This document shows, one piece after another, positions 8,124-18,413 of a stretch of 64,000 nucleotides of DNA (the stretch's first letter is position 1; each line of letters begins with the position of its first letter). Origin of the DNA: Herbidospora galbida (GTDB lineage Bacteria > Actinomycetota > Actinomycetes > Streptosporangiales > Streptosporangiaceae); NCBI RefSeq assembly GCF_005233835.1, contig NZ_SZQA01000002.1:310001-374000 (forward strand). The letters run 5' to 3'. The notes below the pieces were generated by a model that was not told where the DNA came from, searched no databases, and saw only the letters and a program-made list of their open reading frames with translations. Made by a program: the position numbers and the translations under genes.

Positions 8124-9353
8124 TCAGTCCTTGGAGCCCCTGGTGGGCCTCAGGAGGGCCTCAGCCAGCGCCAGCATCGTCTCCTCCAGCGCCCCCAGCC
8201 TCCGGGTCAGATCGGTGTGGGCGGGCTCCACCGTGGTCGACAGGGCCTCGCGGACCGCCTCACGGTCGGGGCGGGTCTCGACCAGGGGGCCGATCTCGCC
8301 GACCAGGCGGTGGAGTTCGCCGATCTCCAGGGTCGCGGGGAGCTGGCCGAGCCGCTGGTTGATCGACTCGACGCGGTCGTCGACGCCGTCGAAGCGCTCG
8401 CCGAGCTGTTCTTCCAGGGCCTCGACTTTGGACGTCAGGCGGGTCTCCGAGTCGCCCACGCAGGCGCCCAGGCGCTCGTCGAGGGCGCTGACGGCGCGGT
8501 CGGTGCCGTCGAGCTTCTCGCCGTTCTCGGTGAGCTTGGCCTCGACGCCCGTCACGCGGGTGTCGATGTCGGCCAGGCACTCGTCGGCCGTCTCGATGCG
8601 GGCGTCGATGCGGTCGAGGCGGGCGGTCACCCCGGCGACCTGGCCCTCCAGGGCGTGGAACTGGGCCTTGGCACCCGACTGGGCCTCGCTGATGGCGCTC
8701 AGGCGGGCGTTGCTGGCCGACTGCTGGCCCTCGACGCCGGAGATGCGGGTGGCGATCTGGTCGAGGGTCGCGGTCAGGCGGGTGACCACGTTGTCGAGGC
8801 CCGTGGTGAGGGACTCGGTGAAGTCGGCCTCCATGCGGTCGAGGCGTTCGGTGAGGTCGGTGACGGCCTTGTCGATGCGGCTGAAGCGGGCGGCGGCCGC
8901 CTCCATGCTCGCCTGCATCTGGGTGAGACGGTCGGTGACCGAGGCCAGCCGCGTGAGTGACTCCTCGACGCTCTCGCCCATGGTGCCGACGTCGGCCCAC
9001 AGGCTGGGGAGTTCGCCGATGGGGGTGACCTTCTCGCCGACGGTGTCGACGTGGTCACGGACCATCTCGATGTGCTGGGCCAGGCTCTCGGCCCAGGCGG
9101 GCGGGCGGCCGGTCAGGTCGTCGAGGCGGCCGCCGACCGCCTCCATGGTCGCGCTGATGCCCCCGAGCTCGCGCTCGCGGACCTCGCGGAGCAGCCATTC
9201 CATGCCCTCCATGCGCTGGCGGATCTCGTCGAGCACCGCGCCCTGGGTGCGCTGCTCGTAGACATGGTCCTGGGCCGCGCGGGCCAGTAGCTCGCGCATC
9301 CGGTCGGACACTGCGGCCTGACTGCCCGCTTGAAGGAGGGTGTGGTTTTCCAC
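8124..9353 (-). CDS. Long coiled-coil protein, function unknown
   Basis: Not assignable to a known enzyme. The 409-aa product is almost entirely predicted helix, with repeating units of 25-40 residues of the form LxxVTDRLTQMxAS / LDRMEADFTESLT / LDRIDARIETADE / LTENGEKLDGTD, i.e. heptads with Leu/Ile/Val at a and d. It has no transmembrane segment or signal peptide. The pattern resembles cytoskeletal or filament-like actinobacterial coiled coils, or chemoreceptor-like stalks without the receptor. GTG 9353 is preferred because a GGAG lies 8 nt upstream; a longer frame to 9446 has no ribosome site. It sits convergent to tsaD and downstream of the methyltransferase gene. Confidence 0.7.
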   Translation of the reverse strand: MENHTLLQAGSQAAVSDRMRELLARAAQDHVYEQRTQGAVLDEIRQRMEGMEWLLREVRERELGGISATMEAVGGRLDDLTGRPPAWAESLAQHIEMVRDHVDTVGEKVTPIGELPSLWADVGTMGESVEESLTRLASVTDRLTQMQASMEAAAARFSRIDKAVTDLTERLDRMEADFTESLTTGLDNVVTRLTATLDQIATRISGVEGQQSASNARLSAISEAQSGAKAQFHALEGQVAGVTARLDRIDARIETADECLADIDTRVTGVEAKLTENGEKLDGTDRAVSALDERLGACVGDSETRLTSKVEALEEQLGERFDGVDDRVESINQRLGQLPATLEIGELHRLVGEIGPLVETRPDREAVREALSTTVEPAHTDLTRRLGALEETMLALAEALLRPTRGSKD

Positions 9354-9480
9354 CGAGAAGCTCCGGATCAAGAGGAAGACGTGAACACGTAATGTCACCG
9401 AACGATAACCCTCGGCGCTGCCACTTTCCCGGGGACAGGGAAACATCGGGGTTCCCGATGGATTGCCCGAACTGGCGGCT

Positions 9481-10632
9481 TTACCTGCCCATTTCCGTGG
9501 CCAGCACGGCCACCGGACGGGTGCCGAGACGGGTCAGGACGACCACCGCCGACCCCTCTCCGGACAGTCGCAGATCGTGACGGAGCTTCTCCACGTCGAC
9601 CGCGGAACCGCGCTTCTTGATCGTGACCGCGCCGACCTTCCGCTCCCGCAGCGCGGCCCTGAGCCGCTTCAGCGAGAAGGGCATGACCTCCTCGACCCGA
9701 TAGGCCGCCGCCCACGGCGTGGGCACGTGGTCGTCGGCGGTCAGGTAGGCGATCTGGGGGTCGATCAGCGAGCCTCCGACGATCTCGGCGACCTCGCCGA
9801 CCAGGTGGGCGCGGACCGCCGCGCCGTCGGGCTCGTAGAGGTAGCGGCCGATGGGGGCGACGCCGGCCTCGACGCCGCGCGCCGTCATGGTCTCGCCGTA
9901 CGGCAGCAGGGTCGCCCGCCGCCCCTCCGCGCCGGACCAGAGGACCGCCTCCTTGACCTCGCCCCGGTAGGAGACCCACTCGGCCTCCATGCCGTCGGGG
10001 ATGTACTCGTAGGGGATGCCGGGGGCCACCTTCAGGCAGGCCCGGCTCGCCTTGGCGATGAGGTCGAGGATCACGTCCCAGGCGGGGGAGTAGGCGGCGG
10101 GGTCGAAGACCCGGCCCTTCGTGGTTCTGCGGGCGGGGTCGGCGAACAGGGCGTCGTAGGCGGACGGGTCGAGCTTCGCGGCGTCGGCGACGCGGATCCG
10201 GGCGCGTACGCCCAGGGCCTCGGTGTTGGCCGTCGCCACGGCGACCGTCAGGGGGTCGAGGTCGACGGCGTCGACCTCGCAGCCGGCCCTCGCCTGGGCG
10301 ATCAGGTCGCCGCCGATGCCGCAGCAGGCGTCGGCCACCGACAGGCCCGCGAGCCGTTTCGCGCGGTGTTCGGCGACCTCGGGGCGGGTGGCCTGCTCCA
10401 GGCCGTGGGGGGTGAAATACATCACGTCGGCGTCGGGGCCGAACTTGGCGGCCGCGCGGCGGCGCAGCCCCGCCTGGGTGAGCGCGGCGGCGACCAGGCC
10501 GGCGTCGAAGCGCCTGCGCAGCGTGGTCACGGCCGCGATCTGGCTCGCGCCGGAGGCCAGCACCGCGCAGGCCTCGGCCAGGGCCGTCTGGCCGTCGGGC
10601 GTGAGCAGGCGGGCGAAGCTCTCCGGATCCAC
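9481..10632 (-). CDS. Class I SAM-dependent methyltransferase with THUMP-like domain
   Basis: A 383-aa protein. An N-terminal helical region (about 1-75) precedes a Rossmann methyltransferase core with motif I VADACCGIGGDLIAQA, acidic motif II VDAVDLDPLTVAVA and motif IV ALFADPARRT. The C-terminal part (about 290-383) ends in the THUMP-like strand region (AALRERKVGAVTIKKRG). Proteins of this layout are common near groES in actinomycetes and are presumed RNA methyltransferases, but the target base is not established. The start is GTG 10632. The conserved DPARR in place of DPPY argues against a simple N6-adenine enzyme. Confidence 0.8.
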   Translation of the reverse strand: MDPESFARLLTPDGQTALAEACAVLASGASQIAAVTTLRRRFDAGLVAAALTQAGLRRRAAAKFGPDADVMYFTPHGLEQATRPEVAEHRAKRLAGLSVADACCGIGGDLIAQARAGCEVDAVDLDPLTVAVATANTEALGVRARIRVADAAKLDPSAYDALFADPARRTTKGRVFDPAAYSPAWDVILDLIAKASRACLKVAPGIPYEYIPDGMEAEWVSYRGEVKEAVLWSGAEGRRATLLPYGETMTARGVEAGVAPIGRYLYEPDGAAVRAHLVGEVAEIVGGSLIDPQIAYLTADDHVPTPWAAAYRVEEVMPFSLKRLRAALRERKVGAVTIKKRGSAVDVEKLRHDLRLSGEGSAVVVLTRLGTRPVAVLATEMGR

Positions 10633-10686
10633 ACGAAGACGCTAGCGCCCGCCGCTCACCCGGCGGACCGGCGACGGGCGGTCAGG

Positions 10687-11751
10687 TCACCTGGCCGTCC
10701 AGCGCTGGGCCGTGGTGCCGTTGCAGTCGCGGAGTTCCACCAGGGCGCCGTTGCCGGTGCCGGTGGAGTGGAGGCACTTGCCGGAGCCCGCAGCCGTGAT
10801 CGAGCCGTTGGCGTTGTGGGTGAAGCGCTGGGCGGGGGTGCCGTTGCAGGGCCAGATCTGGATCTTGGTGCCGTTGGCGGCGCCGTTGCCGTTCACGTCC
10901 AGGCAGCGGGTGCCGTTGTAGATCCGGTACTCGCCGGCGGCCGTGGGGGTCCAGCGCTGGTTGGGGTTGGTGTGGCAGTCCCAGGTGATGATCTGGGCGC
11001 CCTGGGCCTGGCTGGCGCCGTTGACGTCCATGCAGCGGTTGCTCGAGCCGTTGGCCAGGTTGACCGTGGTCGAGACGAGGCTCGCGGGGTGCGCCTGGAG
11101 GGCGGTCATCCAGCGGGCGGCCATCTTGTCGTAGCCGGTCTGGTTGGGGTGGAGGCCGTCGGCCAGGTCGGCGGTGGTGAAGCCGGTGTTCTGGTCGACC
11201 AGGTGGGTCAGCGGGCCCTTCGAGGCCACGATGCCGGGGATCGCGGCGTTGAAGGTCTGGATCCTGGCGTTGAAGGAGGGATCGGCGGACGGCGTGATCT
11301 GTGCGACGAACAGTTCGACCTGCGGGGCGTTGGCCCGGATCTTGTCGATCAGGGCCGACAGCCGCGCGGGCGCCGTGGAGACCTGGTACTGCTGGCCCAT
11401 GTCGTTGGTGCCGATGTGGAGCAGGATCGTCCGGGGGCTGTAGGCCTGCAGCCAGCCCACGATCTGGGCGTCGATCTGGTCGATCCGCCAGCCCGAGTGG
11501 CCCTCGTGGTCGTGGTCGCCCAGGCTCGCCGGGCCGTTGAACCCCGAGCCCACGAAGTCGGCCGTGTGACCTGCCTGGACCAGCCTCTGCCATAGATTGA
11601 TGCGGTAGCCGCCGGGGACGTTGAACCCGTCGGTGATGCTGTCGCCCAGCGGCATGATCCGGACGCCGCCGTTGGACTCCGCGTAGGCGGGTGTGGTCAG
11701 GAGACCCGCCGTGAGCAGGAGGCCCGTGAGGGCCGTTAACAAAGCGCGCAT
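10687..11751 (-). CDS. Secreted SGNH/GDSL hydrolase with C-terminal ricin-type lectin domain
   Basis: A 354-aa extracellular enzyme. Signal peptide residues about 1-24 end at AYA. The SGNH catalytic domain (about 28-215) has block I MPLGDSITDGF with the nucleophile Ser, block III GTNDMG, and block V DGLHPNQTGY with Asp and His. The last 130 residues form a beta-trefoil (CBM13) with three QxW-type repeats (NPNQRWT, TPAQRFT, TTAQRWT) and paired cysteines. It probably deacetylates or hydrolyses esters on a plant or microbial polysaccharide. ATG 11751 is chosen because a GGGATGGG site lies just upstream; an upstream in-frame ATG at 11778 lacks one. Confidence 0.88.
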   Translation of the reverse strand: MRALLTALTGLLLTAGLLTTPAYAESNGGVRIMPLGDSITDGFNVPGGYRINLWQRLVQAGHTADFVGSGFNGPASLGDHDHEGHSGWRIDQIDAQIVGWLQAYSPRTILLHIGTNDMGQQYQVSTAPARLSALIDKIRANAPQVELFVAQITPSADPSFNARIQTFNAAIPGIVASKGPLTHLVDQNTGFTTADLADGLHPNQTGYDKMAARWMTALQAHPASLVSTTVNLANGSSNRCMDVNGASQAQGAQIITWDCHTNPNQRWTPTAAGEYRIYNGTRCLDVNGNGAANGTKIQIWPCNGTPAQRFTHNANGSITAAGSGKCLHSTGTGNGALVELRDCNGTTAQRWTAR

Positions 11752-11859
11752 TGCCCATCCCTTCGATTGGTGGCACAAGCGAGGGCGAGATCAATGAACG
11801 ACTCTGACCACTGACTGTCAACACTCGCCTGAAGTGCGGTGGACGTGGTCGCGCTCGTG

Positions 11860-11888
11860 TTGACGTGCTCGGGGAAGGTGCATACTGT
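11860..11888 (+). promoter_or_regulatory. groESL promoter
   Basis: A -35 TTGACG at 11860-11865 and a -10 TACTGT at 11883-11888 are separated by 17 bp. Transcription would start a few bases on, within the CIRCE operator. Confidence 0.75.
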
Positions 11889-11894
11889 GTCGTG

Positions 11895-11921
11895 TTGGCA
11901 CTCGCCTAGTGAGAGTGCCAA
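11895..11921 (+). promoter_or_regulatory. CIRCE operator (HrcA site)
   Basis: A perfect inverted repeat TTGGCACTC-N9-GAGTGCCAA, matching the CIRCE consensus TTAGCACTC-N9-GAGTGCTAA with the actinobacterial G/C change. Its position just after the -10 is where HrcA represses. It indicates heat-shock control of groESL. Confidence 0.93.
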
Positions 11922-12010
11922 TGCGACGCAGATAGGTCTGACACCCGCGACGGCAGGCCGCTGGTCGCCTCTTCAGCTCATTCATCGCAATCTGAAGGGG
12001 AGGTCCGATC

Positions 12011-12322
12011 GTGACGACCGCCACCAAGGTTCCCGTTAAGCCGCTCGGCGACCGCATCGTGGTCCAGCCGCTTGAGGCCGAGCAGACCACCGCCTCCGGC
12101 CTGGTCATCCCGGACACCGCGAAGGAGAAGCCCCAGGAGGGCAAGGTCCTCGCGGTTGGCCCCGGCAACTGGGACGAGTCCGGCAGCAAGCGGGTTCCGC
12201 TCGACGTCAGTGAGGGCGACGTCGTCCTCTACAGCAAGTACGGCGGCACCGAGGTCAAGTACGGCGGCGAGGAGTACCTCGTGCTCTCCGCCCGTGACGT
12301 GCTCGCCATCATCGAGAAGTAA
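12011..12322 (+). CDS. groES: Co-chaperonin GroES
   Basis: The 103-aa heptameric lid of the GroEL chamber. The N-terminus [37 protein letters not shown] contains the mobile loop (about residues 20-35), and the C-terminal [13 protein letters not shown] is typical. GTG start at 12011 with a strong AGGGGAGG ribosome site. It is the first gene after CIRCE. A strong hairpin separates it from groEL 61 nt downstream. Confidence 0.97.
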   Translation: MTTATKVPVKPLGDRIVVQPLEAEQTTASGLVIPDTAKEKPQEGKVLAVGPGNWDESGSKRVPLDVSEGDVVLYSKYGGTEVKYGGEEYLVLSARDVLAIIEK

Positions 12323-12329
12323 GCCGTGA

Positions 12330-14006
<1,677 letters not shown>

Positions 14007-14020
14007 TAACGGTTGCAGTT

Positions 14021-14060
14021 CTACGGCCCTCACCCCATTCCGGGGTGGGGGCCGTAGTTC
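14021..14060 (+). terminator. Intrinsic terminator after groEL
   Basis: Arms 14021-14036 (CTACGGCCCTCACCCC) and 14042-14057 pair over 16 bp with one G-T wobble around the loop ATTCC, followed by TTCTAT. Confidence 0.88.
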
Positions 14061-14088
14061 TATATAGAAGCTGTCAACCGGACAACTT

Positions 14089-14130
14089 GTCAGAACGTCC
14101 AATGGGTCTGACCTGTCAGAACATCTGACA
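14089..14130. repeat. Repeated TGTCAGA/TCTGACA dyads upstream of the sigD-type gene
   Basis: TGTCAGAAC occurs twice (14089-14097 and 14114-14122). The second copy forms a perfect inverted repeat TGTCAGA-ACA-TCTGACA (14114-14130); the first pairs with TCTGACC at 14107-14113. The layout suggests operators for a dimeric regulator. The regulator is unknown. Confidence 0.5.
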
Positions 14131-14136
14131 AAAATA

Positions 14137-14158
14137 CAGCAATTTGCGCGTATTGCTG
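14137..14158. repeat. Inverted repeat CAGCAAT-N8-ATTGCTG upstream of the sigD-type gene
   Basis: A perfect 7-bp dyad with an 8-bp spacer in a locally AT-rich stretch, about 110 bp before the preferred start of the sigma-factor gene. It may be a second operator, or a stem in the leader RNA. Confidence 0.45.
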
Positions 14159-14269
14159 AAATGTCCAAAACCGTCGAGTGTTCGTGCGATTACTTGCGGT
14201 TATCGCCGCCCCAATGTGACCAATCCGTATCCGTTCACCATGACGACAGTTCTCTGTGTGGCGGGCATC

Positions 14270-14914
14270 ATGCCTAACGTGACCGAGGGATGCGTCGCCG
14301 ACGCCGCAACTGGGGTAAGGCTTGCGATTGGGTCCAGAGTCGACGTGAGGCCGGAGGAGTCCGACCTCAGGGAGCTGACCAGTCTGGCCGTGACAGGGGA
14401 CCGCACCGCCATCGAGAGGCTGCTGACGCAGCTGCGGCCGATGGTCGTGCGCTATTGCCGAGCCAGGCTTGGCAGGGTTTCGGGGCATTATCACAACGCC
14501 GACGACGTGGCCCAGGAGGTCTGCATCGCGGTGCTGTCGGCGCTGCCGCGTTATCGGGACATGGGCCGCCCGTTCGCGTCGTTCGTCTTCGGCATCGCCT
14601 CTCACAAGGTCGCCGACGCGCTGCGCAGTTCGGTGCGCTCGGCCGTGCCGACCCAGGATCTCCCCGACGGGCCCGACGAGGGTCCCGGGCCCGAGGAGAC
14701 CGTGGTGCGCTACATCGAGGCCGAACACGCCCGCGCGCTGCTGTCGCGGCTACCGGACAACCAGCGGGAGCTGCTGATCCTGCGGGTGGTCTCGGGGCTG
14801 TCGGCGGAGGAGACGGGCAACGTCCTCGGCATGTCGCCGGGCGCGGTCAGAGTCGCCCAGCATCGCGCTCTTGCCCGGCTCCGTCAGATGGCGGAGCTAG
14901 AGTCGATTGCGTGA
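14270..14914 (+). CDS. ECF-type RNA polymerase sigma factor, SigD/ShbA family
   Basis: A 214-aa sigma-70 family protein with region 2 ([10 protein letters not shown]...[41 protein letters not shown], core binding and -10 recognition) and region 4 ([48 protein letters not shown], -35 helix-turn-helix). The wording closely follows mycobacterial SigD and streptomycete ShbA, the latter of which drives the principal sigma gene hrdB. The position between groEL1 and guaB is that of sigD in M. tuberculosis. ATG 14270 gives the usual length; the frame is open further upstream (14144, inside a dyad) and GTG 14345 is another option. The stop overlaps the next ORF by 4 bp. Confidence 0.88.
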   Translation: MPNVTEGCVADAATGVRLAIGSRVDVRPEESDLRELTSLAVTGDRTAIERLLTQLRPMVVRYCRARLGRVSGHYHNADDVAQEVCIAVLSALPRYRDMGRPFASFVFGIASHKVADALRSSVRSAVPTQDLPDGPDEGPGPEETVVRYIEAEHARALLSRLPDNQRELLILRVVSGLSAEETGNVLGMSPGAVRVAQHRALARLRQMAELESIA

Positions 14915-15072
14915 CAATCGACGTTGACGCCGTGCTCGACGCGTTGGCCCGGCGCGAGGCGGTGCGGTCAGCCGATCCGGCGATCTTGGTCCTGAAGGCC
15001 CTGATCGCCGATGTTGACAGCATTCAGGAAGTTCAGCGGCTCTCTTCGGTGTCGATGACGCCGTCGACGTAG
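14911..15072 (+). CDS. 53-aa RsdA-like mini anti-sigma factor (sigma-binding segment only)
   Basis: A small ORF starting at GTG 14911, inside the stop of the sigma gene (GTGA), so it is translationally coupled. Its first 35 residues, [16 protein letters not shown] then [18 protein letters not shown], resemble the N-terminal sigma-binding region of the anti-SigD protein RsdA. Mycobacterial RsdA is several hundred residues and has a transmembrane helix and an outer domain; here TAG at 15070 ends the frame before any membrane segment. The last 40 nt run antisense into the DUF5319 gene. It is either a soluble minimal anti-sigma factor or the remnant of a truncated rsdA. The similarity was judged from memory of the family pattern. 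Confidence 0.6.
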   Translation: MTIDVDAVLDALARREAVRSADPAILVLKALIADVDSIQEVQRLSSVSMTPST

Positions 15073-15410
15073 CCGCGGGCGTACTCCCAGCTGACGTAGT
15101 CGGCGGGGTCGGGTTGGAAGGCGGGCTCGTGGACTTGGGGTCGGCCGTTGTCGATCATCTGGCGTAGGTTGCCCCGGAGCAGGTCCCAGTCGAAGTAGTG
15201 CTGTTCGCCACATTCCGGGCAGTCGAGCACCAGACCGAGCACCCCCTGCGGTTCGAGCAGGGAGCGGAACACCTCCACGTCGGCGAGGTCGGTCAGGGCC
15301 TCGTCGCGCTCGGCCATCGTGAGCGGCTCGGGGTCGTCGAGCTCGCCCAGCTCCACGGCGGGGTCGTTGGGGTCGTCCGCGAACGGGTCGCGGGGGACGT
15401 CTTCCAGCAC
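15033..15410 (-). CDS. DUF5319 family protein
   Basis: A 125-aa acidic cytoplasmic protein of unknown function. It opens with LEDVPRDPFADDPNDP, has the middle motif VLDCPECGEQHYFDWDLLRGNLRQMI, in which CPEC looks like half of a metal-binding or redox site, and ends in [17 protein letters not shown]. This gene is a constant companion of sigD and guaB in actinobacteria. It is convergent with and overlaps the mini anti-sigma ORF by 40 nt. Confidence 0.85.
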   Translation of the reverse strand: MLEDVPRDPFADDPNDPAVELGELDDPEPLTMAERDEALTDLADVEVFRSLLEPQGVLGLVLDCPECGEQHYFDWDLLRGNLRQMIDNGRPQVHEPAFQPDPADYVSWEYARGYVDGVIDTEESR

Positions 15411-15458
15411 GTAACCACCATATGACTCCCATCGCTCCCGGTGTGCTCAAAGGCCGGG

Positions 15459-16448
15459 TCAGGACAGCCAGCCCCGCCGGGCGGCCTCCACCCCGGCCTG
15501 GAAGCGGGTCTGGGCCCCCAGCTCCGCCATGGCGTCGGCGAAGCGGGCCCGGACGGTCCGGACCGACAGCCCGAGACGCCGGGCGATGGTGTCGTCGGAG
15601 ATCCCCTGAGACGCCAGCCGGAGGACCTGAACGGCCCCCGGCGAGTGGCGGACCGGCACCGCCCGCTGCCACATCTCGTCGAACAGCGCCCGCAGCGCGC
15701 CCACCACGATCGGGGCCCTGACCAGGTAACAGTTGTATGCGCTGCCGGGTAACGACACCCCCCAGTCGGCCGGCAGGCCGGCGGCGTCGTGGCCGATCGC
15801 GAAGAACCAGCTCGGTACGCGATCAAGGGCCCGGACGCCCGCCCCGGCGGCGGCCAGCCGGTCGAGGGAGTCGCGCATTCCGGGGATCGCGAGGGCCGAT
15901 GCGGGGATCACCGCGCGGGCGGAAAGGAGATCGCTTTTGAGCGCCTCGATCCACGTGTCGGCATATTTTCGGATGAAATCCGTCAAACTGCGTTCATCGG
16001 GGATCGCGGTCACCAGATCAGAAGGCGGCGATTGGAGCGCCAGCCCGATGACGCTCTCGTAGAGTTCGTCGGCGCCGTTCACCAGTTCCACGGGGAACCG
16101 GCGGTCCTGATAATCGCGCCCGGCGTCGTAGGTGAGGGTGAGCCCGCCCACCGAGGCGAGCACCTCGTCGATCTGGCGGCTCTCCTCGGCCAGGCGGTCG
16201 AGGCGGGCGGCGATCAGGCGTCCGATCGCGGCGGCGGGGTGGCGGGCGAGGTATTCACCGGCCTGCTCGTCGATCGCGCCCAGCCGGACCAGGCCGGCCA
16301 GCCGGGCGGCCACTTCGTCGGCAGGCTCGTCGGCGGCTTGGGCGATCTCGGGGAGCGTGGCCCGGTGCAGCCGCAGGACGGTTTCGTACACCGCCGTCTG
16401 GGCCCTGGTGAGGCCCAGGCGTTCCAAAGGGTCGGCAGAGGTGGTCAT
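15459..16448 (-). CDS. TrmB/LuxR-type transcriptional regulator
   Basis: A 329-aa regulator. Residues about 1-80 form a TrmB-like winged helix (LGLTRAQTAVYETVLRLHRATLPEIAQAADEPADEV). Residues 95-255 form a ligand-binding-like middle domain, and residues about 265-329 form a LuxR helix-turn-helix (VLRLASQGISDDTIARRLGLSVRTVRARFADAMAELG). This two-HTH layout is common in actinomycete regulators of secondary or surface metabolism; targets cannot be read here. It is divergent from guaB across a 457-bp gap. Confidence 0.82.
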   Translation of the reverse strand: MTTSADPLERLGLTRAQTAVYETVLRLHRATLPEIAQAADEPADEVAARLAGLVRLGAIDEQAGEYLARHPAAAIGRLIAARLDRLAEESRQIDEVLASVGGLTLTYDAGRDYQDRRFPVELVNGADELYESVIGLALQSPPSDLVTAIPDERSLTDFIRKYADTWIEALKSDLLSARAVIPASALAIPGMRDSLDRLAAAGAGVRALDRVPSWFFAIGHDAAGLPADWGVSLPGSAYNCYLVRAPIVVGALRALFDEMWQRAVPVRHSPGAVQVLRLASQGISDDTIARRLGLSVRTVRARFADAMAELGAQTRFQAGVEAARRGWLS

Positions 16449-16734
16449 CGTCGGTCCAGTTTCAGATCGTGGTCGCGCCCAGATGTCTGCTCCCTCGCCC
16501 GGAGCCGCCGCGGCTGGGCCACCGAGCGACTTCGCGAGAATAACGCGCTATTGCGTTTGCGGCGGAGAAAACCGCGAGAGGTGCAGCTTCGTGTAGTTGC
16601 AGGTTCGGACATTGTGTCGAGACCCTGGGTGACGCACTCTTGACCCTGCGTCGGCACGGGTGGGACGCCGTGATCGACCGGGCGCGGAGGGGGGCTCGGC
16701 GGTCACCGTGGGGGTCCCATCAACCGGCGCGTCA

Positions 16735-16762
16735 GGGGGGTCCGTCTAGCGACGGCCCCCCT
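16735..16762. terminator. GC hairpin upstream of guaB (terminator or attenuator candidate)
   Basis: Arms GGGGGGTCCGTC (16735-16746) and GACGGCCCCCCT (16751-16762) pair with one bulged T around the loop TAGC, followed by TTTCCC. It is terminator-like on the plus strand, though no plus-strand gene precedes it. Confidence 0.5.
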
Positions 16763-16845
16763 TTCCCGTGAGGCCGGTGAGTGTGGTGATTCCCACCTTT
16801 TCCCGCGGGGCCTGTGGTGTGGCGGTTCCCTTGTTCGGCTCGCTC

Positions 16846-16851
16846 TAGACT
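16846..16851 (+). promoter_or_regulatory. Possible -10 element of guaB (TAGACT)
   Basis: It fits TANNNT and would give a leader of about 50 nt before the guaB ATG. No properly spaced -35 is clear. Confidence 0.35.
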
Positions 16852-16866
16852 GGCTCGAAGGCCTGA

Positions 16867-18387
<1,521 letters not shown>

Positions 18388-18413
18388 CCTCTATCGACCA
18401 ACAGGAAACACAC

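Noticed and set aside
9463-11595. A 710-codon plus-strand open frame opposite the methyltransferase and SGNH genes
   Set aside because: Composition is the Arg/Gly/His-rich shadow type; the opposite strand has clear families with signature motifs.
11819-11836. A second CIRCE-like half (CAACACTCGCC) upstream of the groES promoter
   Set aside because: Only one half matches and no paired GAGTGC arm follows at N9.
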